Below, piece by piece: positions 1-3,885 of a stretch of DNA of 5,047 nucleotides. Position 1 is the first letter of the stretch. Every line of letters starts with the position of its first letter. Position numbers and translations under genes: made by a program. The stretch comes from an uncultured Elusimicrobia bacterium (GTDB lineage: Bacteria; Elusimicrobiota; Endomicrobiia; Endomicrobiales; Endomicrobiaceae). A model generated the notes under the pieces. That model did not search any database, was not told where the DNA came from, and saw only the letters and a list, made by a program, of their open reading frames with translations. The stretch lies in NCBI GenBank assembly GCA_947168325.1, contig CAMVLN010000110.1, positions 1 to 5,047 of the forward strand, in the 5' to 3' direction.

Positions 1-255
1 GATGGAGTTATTTTATTGTCTTACATAAATGAAGATAATAATTTTTTTATAAAATTAAAAAGAAAAATATATAATAAAATATTAAAAAACTATGATGGAC
101 CTTTAAGTGATGAACTGGTTTATAAAAATAAATATTTTGTTATGAAAAATATTTGTTTTAAAGATTTTTGTTATGAACTTAAACTTAATGGTTTTGAAAT
201 CAAACAATATATCAAATCAGGTAAAACAATAAGTTTACTTATTTCTAAAAAATAG
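1..255 (+). CDS. C-terminal fragment of a probable class I SAM-dependent methyltransferase (5' end outside window)
   Basis: The frame is open from base 1 to the TAG at 253-255, giving 84 residues. There is no convincing start: the TTG at 16-18 lies inside a hydrophobic strand (DGVILLSYINED) and has no ribosome binding site, so this is the 3' end of a longer gene. The tail reads as a late strand (GVILLSY), a charged variable insert, then FCYELKLNGFEIKQYIKSGKTISLLISKK-like order: helix, GF turn and two closing strands. That is the usual ending of Rossmann-fold methyltransferases (helix, 'GF.v', final antiparallel strand). The SAM-binding motifs would lie upstream and cannot be seen, so the family call is inference from the C-terminal pattern only. 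The gene is convergent with the phosphoesterase, with 2 bp between the stop codons. Confidence 0.5.
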   Translation, partial: DGVILLSYINEDNNFFIKLKRKIYNKILKNYDGPLSDELVYKNKYFVMKNICFKDFCYELKLNGFEIKQYIKSGKTISLLISKK

Positions 256-264
256 AGCTATTTT
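249..264. terminator. weak A/T inverted repeat at the convergent stop codons
   Basis: The arms AAAATA (249-254) and TATTTT (259-264) flank the tetranucleotide GAGC, and the repeat contains both convergent stop codons (TAG at 253-255 on plus, TAG at 260-258 on minus). An A run precedes it and a T run follows, so either strand would give a hairpin leading into U's. The stem is only A-T pairs and is weak. It is the only candidate for a shared bidirectional terminator between the two genes, and it may simply reflect base composition. Confidence 0.2.
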
Positions 265-737
265 AAATCTAAATCAACAATTTCCGCATTATTCGTTGAA
301 GTATCAAGAGTAGCAACGGTGCACCTACCGTATCTTCTACCACTAGTTTCACCGGGATTTATTTGTATTCCATAATATGTTTTAAGTATTGATGGCCTAT
401 GAGTATGACCATAAATTATGTAATCATATTTTTTTGTAGGGGTAAACAAACGATGAGTCAATAGAAAACTTTTGTTGTCTAGCAAAAACTCGTAAGGAGC
501 ATCATAAATATTACCAAAAGATTCTATTATTTTTTTAAATCCATAAATATCAAAATCATTATTTCCAAAGATTGCCAAAAAAGGAACTTTTAATTTTGAA
601 AAATATTTTGCCGACTCTGGAAACGAAAAATCTCCAGCATGCAAAACAAACTCTACATGCTGGAGATTAAAAAAATTTATTGCTTTACATATCTTATCTA
701 CATTATTATGTGTGTCAGATAGAATTCCTATTTTCAT
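258..737 (-). CDS. YfcE/MJ0936-family metallophosphoesterase
   Basis: A complete 159-residue protein, the normal size for the small YfcE/MJ0936 branch of calcineurin-like phosphoesterases. These are soluble cytoplasmic enzymes that use two divalent metals to hydrolyse phosphodiesters. All the metal-site motifs are present in order: D8-x-H10 in LSDTHNN, D36 in HAGD, GNND 58-61, H95 in LTHR, and GHTH 110-113 followed by INPGE 126-130. The physiological substrate of this family is generally not known, so only phosphodiesterase activity is inferred. Its ATG (737-735) directly abuts the TAA of the upstream Nfu gene with no intervening base. No Shine-Dalgarno sequence lies in the preceding Nfu codons, so translation probably depends on ribosomes finishing Nfu. 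A strong inverted repeat (629-668) lies inside the gene over the HAGD motif. Confidence 0.93.
   Translation of the reverse strand: MKIGILSDTHNNVDKICKAINFFNLQHVEFVLHAGDFSFPESAKYFSKLKVPFLAIFGNNDFDIYGFKKIIESFGNIYDAPYEFLLDNKSFLLTHRLFTPTKKYDYIIYGHTHRPSILKTYYGIQINPGETSGRRYGRCTVATLDTSTNNAEIVDLDLK
629..668 (-). terminator. perfect 13-bp inverted repeat with following T tract inside the phosphoesterase gene
   Basis: Arms at 629-641 and 656-668 are exact reverse complements (core TCTCCAGCATG / CATGCTGGAGA, extended by two A-T pairs), separated by a 14-base loop. Six of the 13 pairs are G-C, unusually rich for this sequence. Read on the minus strand, the second arm ends GGAGATT and continues TTTCGTTT, so the transcript would form a stem followed by U's, as an intrinsic terminator or attenuator does. 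On the plus strand the repeat is followed mainly by A's, so the polarity fits minus-strand transcription only. It covers codons 24-28 and 33-37 of the phosphoesterase, the second arm encoding the metal-binding HAGD. The structure is seen; a terminating or pausing role is inference. Confidence 0.35.
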
Positions 738-962
738 TTATACAGAAACAACATCTTTTATTTCTGGAATTTTTTCCATAATAGCTTTTTTGATACCCAT
801 TTCTAATGTCATCATCGACATAGGGCAACTTCCACAATGACCTTGTAATTTTACTTTTACAACATTGTCTGCTGTAATTTCAACTAGCTCTACATTTCCC
901 CCATCTGCCATAAGAGAAGGTCTAACTTCATTTAAAACTGCTTCAACTTTTTCTTTCATCAT
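738..962 (-). CDS. NifU C-terminal domain (Nfu-type) iron-sulfur cluster scaffold/carrier protein
   Basis: This 74-residue protein is a stand-alone NifU C-terminal domain. Proteins of this type hold a [4Fe-4S] cluster, usually bridging two subunits, and deliver it to apo-enzymes in the cytoplasm. The family signatures are complete: VRPSLMADGGNVELVEI (14-30), LQGHCGSCPMS (39-49) with the cluster ligands C43 and C46, MTLEMGIKKAI (51-61) and the closing IPEIKDVVSV. The length matches single-domain Nfu proteins, and the N-terminal IscU-like domain of full NifU is absent. Two ATGs lie in tandem (962-960 and 959-957). The AAGGAG at 971-966 is 3 bases from the first and 6 from the second, so the second ATG (73 residues) is the better spaced start. 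The gene follows tRNA-Arg by 29 bp and runs directly into the phosphoesterase. No other isc/suf gene is in the window. Confidence 0.95.
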   Translation of the reverse strand: MMKEKVEAVLNEVRPSLMADGGNVELVEITADNVVKVKLQGHCGSCPMSMMTLEMGIKKAIMEKIPEIKDVVSV

Positions 963-965
963 ATT

Positions 966-971
966 CTCCTT
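966..971 (-). promoter_or_regulatory. Shine-Dalgarno sequence of the Nfu gene
   Basis: AAGGAG on the minus strand is the only strong Shine-Dalgarno sequence before any gene here. It leaves 3 bases before the annotated ATG and 6 before the next in-frame ATG, so it favours the second ATG as the true start. It may also serve the coupled phosphoesterase, which has none of its own. Confidence 0.75.
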
Positions 972-991
972 TATTTTAATTTCTACTTAAT

Positions 992-1065
992 CGCGTCCAA
1001 GAGGAGTTGAACCTCTAACCTTTTGATTCGTAGTCAAATGCTCTATCCAATTGAGCTATGGACGC
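992..1065 (-). tRNA. tRNA-Arg, anticodon ACG
   Basis: The minus strand folds by eye into a complete 74-base cloverleaf: acceptor GCGTCCA/TGGACGC (7 pairs), D stem GCTC/GAGC with loop AATTGGATA, anticodon stem TTTGA/TCAAA with loop CTACGAA, five-base variable loop AGGTT, and T stem AGAGG/CCTCT with loop TTCAACT. Every stem is fully paired. The anticodon ACG reads arginine CGU, and also CGC and CGA once A34 is converted to inosine by TadA. The discriminator base is G. CCA is not encoded (ATT follows), so it must be added by CCA nucleotidyltransferase. The protein genes here use AGA/AGG for nearly all arginines; I noticed only isolated CGN codons (phosphoesterase R96 CGT, acyltransferase R103 CGA). 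The Nfu start is 29 bp downstream with no evident terminator or new promoter, suggesting a mixed tRNA-mRNA transcript. Confidence 0.96.
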
Positions 1066-1230
1066 ATAAATTGCTACTAATTTTATTAAAAAAATTTTTT
1101 ATAAACTTATTGATATTTTATATAAACAACTCGCAATTATTAGTCTTATTAAATCTATTAAATCTAATATAGCATAATATATATATATTCACTTACACTA
1201 CTGCTAATTATAATAATTTTGATATTGTTT

Positions 1231-1293
1231 TACAACCATATTGTATTTATAAAAACATATATGATGGTTTACAATTATTATTGACAACAATAT
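1231..1293 (+). repeat. 10-bp direct repeat ACAACMATAT, 52 bp apart, before the dCMP deaminase gene
   Basis: ACAACCATAT (1232-1241) and ACAACAATAT (1284-1293) differ at one base and are offset by 52 bp, close to five helical turns. The first copy lies within the interrupted palindrome TACAA-CCATA-TTGTA (1231-1245). The second overlaps the candidate -35/-10 elements. The arrangement resembles paired operator sites for a DNA-looping or dimeric repressor. The region is so AT-rich that chance similarity is possible, and I cannot name a regulator. Confidence 0.25.
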
Positions 1294-1310
1294 AACAATT
1301 TTTGTTTAAT
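1268..1310 (+). promoter_or_regulatory. candidate sigma-70-type promoter(s) for the dCMP deaminase gene
   Basis: Two overlapping solutions are visible. TTTACA (1268-1273), a 17-bp spacer and TATAAC (1291-1296) would start transcription near 1303, about 16 bases before the ATG. TTGACA (1281-1286, exact consensus), an 18-bp spacer and TTTAAT (1305-1310) would start near 1317, making the message leaderless or nearly so. No Shine-Dalgarno sequence precedes the ATG in either case, which fits a very short leader. Both are by-eye matches. Confidence 0.5.
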
Positions 1311-1318
1311 CTAAAACT

Positions 1319-1810
1319 ATGGAAAAAGAAATAAATATAATTAGACCAACTTGGGATCAATATTTTATAAAACTTGCATGGCTTGTTGCTGAAAGATCAA
1401 CTTGTGAAAGACACCATGTTGGTGCTGTTATCGTTAGAGATAAAAGAATTCTTACAACAGGGTATAACGGTGCAGCATCAGGAATAAAAGATTGTTTAAA
1501 ACTTGGCTGTTTAAGAAATAAATTAAATATCCCTTCAGGAACAAGGCATGAAGTTTGCAGAGCTATTCATGCAGAACAGAATGCAATAATTCAGGCGGGT
1601 ACACATGGTATTAATATAAATGATGGAACATTATATTGTACACATTCTCCATGTATATTGTGTGCAAAGATGATAGTAAATGCAAAAATTAAAAAAGTTG
1701 TTATGTGTGTTCAATATCCCGATGAATCTTTTAAAAATTTATTTGATGAAGCGGGAATAAAATATCAAACTATGGATATTCCAGAACTTTCTATAACACT
1801 TAAAAAGTAG
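1319..1810 (+). CDS. deoxycytidylate (dCMP) deaminase, ComEB type
   Basis: This zinc enzyme converts dCMP to dUMP in the cytoplasm, supplying thymidylate synthase and so dTTP. At 163 residues it is the usual size. The cytidine/deoxycytidylate deaminase signatures are complete: N-terminal RPTWDQYFIKLAWLVAERSTC (9-29), RHHVGAVIVRDKRILTTGYNGAASG (31-55), HAE 84-86 with zinc ligand H84 and proton shuttle E86, and PCILC 111-115 with zinc ligands C112 and C115. The additional cysteine/histidine set typical of this family (C29, C59, C64, H77, C80 in GTRHEVCR) is also present and may bind a second, structural zinc or form part of the substrate and allosteric region. The ATG at 1319 is favoured because the family's conserved block begins right after it; there is no Shine-Dalgarno sequence. 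It stands alone, with 138 bp before the next gene. The name comEB is used for the Bacillus relative, but no competence role is implied. Confidence 0.95.
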   Translation: MEKEINIIRPTWDQYFIKLAWLVAERSTCERHHVGAVIVRDKRILTTGYNGAASGIKDCLKLGCLRNKLNIPSGTRHEVCRAIHAEQNAIIQAGTHGININDGTLYCTHSPCILCAKMIVNAKIKKVVMCVQYPDESFKNLFDEAGIKYQTMDIPELSITLKK

Positions 1811-1867
1811 TAACGAAATATTGATATTAATAATATATGTAGTTAAATTTTTTATTTCTTTATTTGA

Positions 1868-1895
1868 TTGCATATGCTCTTTTTATTTCTATAAT
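1868..1895 (+). promoter_or_regulatory. candidate promoter for the acyltransferase-TauE gene pair
   Basis: TTGCAT (1868-1873) and an exact TATAAT (1890-1895) are separated by 16 bp. Transcription would begin near 1902 and give a leader of about 47 bases. A second TATAAT at 1932-1937 lacks a recognisable -35 partner at the right distance. The leader would include an A/T hairpin, TATTAAAAA / TTTTTAATA around CAATA (1902-1924). Confidence 0.4.
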
Positions 1896-1948
1896 GTTAT
1901 ATATTAAAAACAATATTTTTAATAAATTTATTATAATTTTTATATAAA

Positions 1949-2872
1949 ATGTTTGATTTAGTTTTTAGAAAGATATTATCAAAAATAGCATATTATTACA
2001 TTGCTTTTACTAAAGCAACATTAAGAGTAAGAACTATAGATTTAGTAGGAAGATTTAACGAACAAAGTGTTTTTGCACTTTGGCACGGTGAACAAATTTT
2101 ACCATTATGTTTAAATTCTGGAAGAAATATTGTTGCTATGTGCAGTATGTCGAAAGATGGTGAAATTCAAGCTGGAGTATTGAAAGATTTTGGATATATT
2201 GCAGTTAGAGGTTCTACATCTAATAGAGCACAAAGAGCTTTAATTGAAACTTTACGATATGCAAAAAAAGGGCATCATGTTGCATTTACGGTTGATGGGC
2301 CAAAAGGACCTGTAAATAAAGTAAAATCCGGATTATTATTAGTTTCTCAAAAAATAGGAATAAGATTAATTCCTATATCAGCAATATCAAAAAATTCGTT
2401 AACATTTAAAAAATCTTGGGATAAATTTAAAGTTCCGTTGCCTTTTTCAAAAACAGTTGCAGTATATGGTAATCCTATAAAAATAGAGCAAGATGATAAT
2501 TTAGAAGAAAAAGCTTTAATTGTAGAAAAAGAGTTAAATAAATTAAGTAAATTTGCAAACAAATATTATTGGTCTAAAAATATAGATGAATATTTGTTGC
2601 ATCACCCACAACCAAAAATTCTTGTTAAAAATAAAAATAATATAAAAGTTTGTATTGATAAAATAAATGAATTAAAACAAAAGTATCCTTTAGCAAAGTT
2701 TACTTTAATTGCTAAAGAAGAAAAAATACAAAATATAGATTTACCAAAAAATATAGAAAAAATTATTGGTAAAATAACATACAGTTTTAAAAAACAACAA
2801 TATGATGTTTGTTATGGACTAAATTTTTTTGATTCTTTTTTTATAAAAACAAATTTTAGTTTATCGTTTTAA
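1949..2872 (+). CDS. DUF374-family lysophospholipid acyltransferase with an unassigned C-terminal extension
   Basis: Residues 1-215 form a DUF374/LPLAT-type acyltransferase, a family thought to transfer acyl chains to lipid acceptors at the inner membrane of diderm bacteria. Signatures in order: an amphipathic N-terminal segment 6-27, ALWHGEQILP (43-52) with the presumed catalytic H46, MSKDGEIQAGVLKDFGYIAVRGSTS (67-91), VDGPKGPVNKVKSGLL (115-130), the IGIRLIPISA strand (136-145), SWDKFKVPLPFS (156-167) and YGNPIKI (173-179). The exact substrate (lipid A precursor or phospholipid) cannot be read from sequence. Homologues typically end near residue 200-220. Here about 90 further residues, lysine- and asparagine-rich with a Rossmann-like strand/helix pattern (INELKQKYPLAKFTLIAK, 239-256), carry no domain I can assign. 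No Shine-Dalgarno sequence precedes the ATG; the context is TATATAAAATG. The TauE gene follows 35 bp downstream, probably in the same transcript. Confidence 0.85.
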   Translation: MFDLVFRKILSKIAYYYIAFTKATLRVRTIDLVGRFNEQSVFALWHGEQILPLCLNSGRNIVAMCSMSKDGEIQAGVLKDFGYIAVRGSTSNRAQRALIETLRYAKKGHHVAFTVDGPKGPVNKVKSGLLLVSQKIGIRLIPISAISKNSLTFKKSWDKFKVPLPFSKTVAVYGNPIKIEQDDNLEEKALIVEKELNKLSKFANKYYWSKNIDEYLLHHPQPKILVKNKNNIKVCIDKINELKQKYPLAKFTLIAKEEKIQNIDLPKNIEKIIGKITYSFKKQQYDVCYGLNFFDSFFIKTNFSLSF

Positions 2873-2907
2873 ATAAAATATTTTTAGTAAAAGGGTGTAA
2901 ATATAAA

Positions 2908-3822
2908 ATGTATATATATTTTTTGTTGCCATTGATTGGTTTTATTGGTATGTTTTCTGGTGGATATTGGGGGGTGGGTTGTGGTTGGCTAATAGTTCCT
3001 ACAATGTTGATTTTTGGGTTTACTCCAAATGAAGCGGTAGGTGTTGGTTTATTACAAATGGTTCCTTCAATACTTACAACAACAATAAAGGATATAAAAA
3101 GTTTAGAATGGAATAAAAATTCTGTTGCTGTAAGGTTAGTAATACCTCTAGGAGTTGGAGCTTTCCTTTTAGCTTTTAGTGGAAAATTTATAAATAAAAT
3201 TTTTTATGAAAAATTTGGCTCAATAGCTCTTTTAACAATATTTTGTATTTTTATGATTACATTGGGTAATATTGTTCTATTTGGTAAAACAACAGATTAT
3301 GAGGCAACAATTCCTACAATATCAAATAAACAATCAATAGTAGCTTTTTTTATAGGAATGATAGTTGGTGTTTTTAGTTCTGTTATGGGTGTAGGGGGTG
3401 CAATTTTTTTTAGACCTACCCTTGCAAATATTTTTAAAGTCCCAGAAACAATAACAGCTAAATCTATAAGAATACTTTTGTTAATAACAACATTTACAGG
3501 GGGAATGTATTATACTTTTGCCGATGGTAAAATAAACTGGACTATAATAATAATGTCTTTAGTTATAGCCGTTGGTGGTATGATAGGTTTCCCGCTAGGA
3601 ACAAAAGTTCATAAGTTAATTATAAATAATGGCTATGCAAAATATGTAAACAAAAGTTTTGCAATAGTTGCTTTTATTGTTTTAATAAACACTATTTTAA
3701 ATATTTTTGGATTAGTAATGTTTAGTAGATATTTAATGATAATAATTGCAGTATTACTTTTTATTTCTATAAATATATTTAAAAATTATACAACTAAACA
3801 TAAATTAAATATAAAAAATTAA
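2908..3822 (+). CDS. TauE/SafE-family membrane transporter (sulfite/organosulfonate exporter family)
   Basis: A 304-residue, very hydrophobic inner-membrane protein with about eight predicted helices. It shows the internal duplication diagnostic of TauE/SafE (PF01925): IGMFSGGYWGVGCGWLIVPTML (13-34) and VGVFSSVMGVGGAIFFRPTL (153-172) are the two copies of the glycine-rich re-entrant motif, each followed by a helix with a conserved polar start (NEAVGVGLLQ 41-50; ETITAKSIRILLL 180-192). Family members move anions such as sulfite, sulfoacetate or other small organic acids. The substrate here is unknown, and no sulfur-metabolism gene is nearby. In the first motif a cysteine (C25) replaces a glycine of the usual GVGGG. 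It is somewhat longer than the common 240-280 residues because of a final helix (275-292) and a basic tail. A weak Shine-Dalgarno GGGTG (2893-2897) lies 10 bases before the ATG. The first motif is encoded by a G-rich run (2969-2979). Confidence 0.9.
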   Translation: MYIYFLLPLIGFIGMFSGGYWGVGCGWLIVPTMLIFGFTPNEAVGVGLLQMVPSILTTTIKDIKSLEWNKNSVAVRLVIPLGVGAFLLAFSGKFINKIFYEKFGSIALLTIFCIFMITLGNIVLFGKTTDYEATIPTISNKQSIVAFFIGMIVGVFSSVMGVGGAIFFRPTLANIFKVPETITAKSIRILLLITTFTGGMYYTFADGKINWTIIIMSLVIAVGGMIGFPLGTKVHKLIINNGYAKYVNKSFAIVAFIVLINTILNIFGLVMFSRYLMIIIAVLLFISINIFKNYTTKHKLNIKN

Positions 3823-3885
3823 TTTATAAAATATAATTAGTCAATAATTTCTATTTGATTTAAAATTAAAAATTTTAATATTAAA
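3823..3885 (+). promoter_or_regulatory. short leader before the restriction gene, with a possible -10 box
   Basis: The 63-bp gap contains an exact TATAAT (3832-3837) without a good -35 partner, and a 15-bp A/T palindrome (3865-3879) centred on A3872. There is no Shine-Dalgarno sequence before the ATG at 3886. Whether the restriction gene has its own promoter or is read through from the TauE gene cannot be settled by eye. No terminator hairpin with G-C pairs is present in the gap. Confidence 0.2.

Larger units (their letters stand above)
1066..1318. other. divergent intergenic region with A/T tracts and short repeats
   Basis: This 253-bp gap must hold the promoters of the leftward tRNA-nfu-phosphoesterase group and of the rightward dCMP deaminase gene. 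No coding frame is evident. Features seen: a symmetric A/T tract at 1087-1101 (seven A's then six T's, flanked by T and A), likely to be intrinsically curved or stiff and lying just upstream of the tRNA; a tandem 9-bp duplication TATTAAATC at 1147-1155 and 1156-1164; an (AT)6 run at 1177-1188; and repeated ACAA/TTGT motifs at 1225-1298. For the leftward unit, only a weak minus-strand -35/-10 pair (TTGTTT at 1129-1124, TTTATA at 1105-1100, 18-bp spacer) can be proposed. Confidence 0.5.

Noticed and set aside
1231..1245. NrdR-box-like site before the dCMP deaminase gene
   Set aside because: The ACA...TGT half-site spacing is shorter than in the 16-bp NrdR consensus and the core does not match, so I left the regulator unnamed.
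1902..1924. 9-bp A/T hairpin before the acyltransferase gene as a terminator of the dCMP deaminase gene
   Set aside because: The stem has no G-C pair and no following T run, and it lies downstream of the best promoter candidate, so it is more likely a by-product of base composition.
2347..2562. 71-codon open frame on the minus strand within the acyltransferase gene
   Set aside because: It lies wholly inside a gene with strong family motifs on the other strand, has no ribosome binding site, and its residues match no family; it is a shadow frame.
2870..2910. Frameshift or fusion between the acyltransferase and TauE genes
   Set aside because: The TauE frame is open for only a few codons upstream of its ATG and encodes nothing family-like there; both proteins are complete on their own, so separate genes fit better.
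3865..3879. 15-bp A/T palindrome before the restriction gene as an operator
   Set aside because: It consists only of A and T in a region of runs of A and T, where such palindromes are expected by chance; there is no second copy at a regular spacing.
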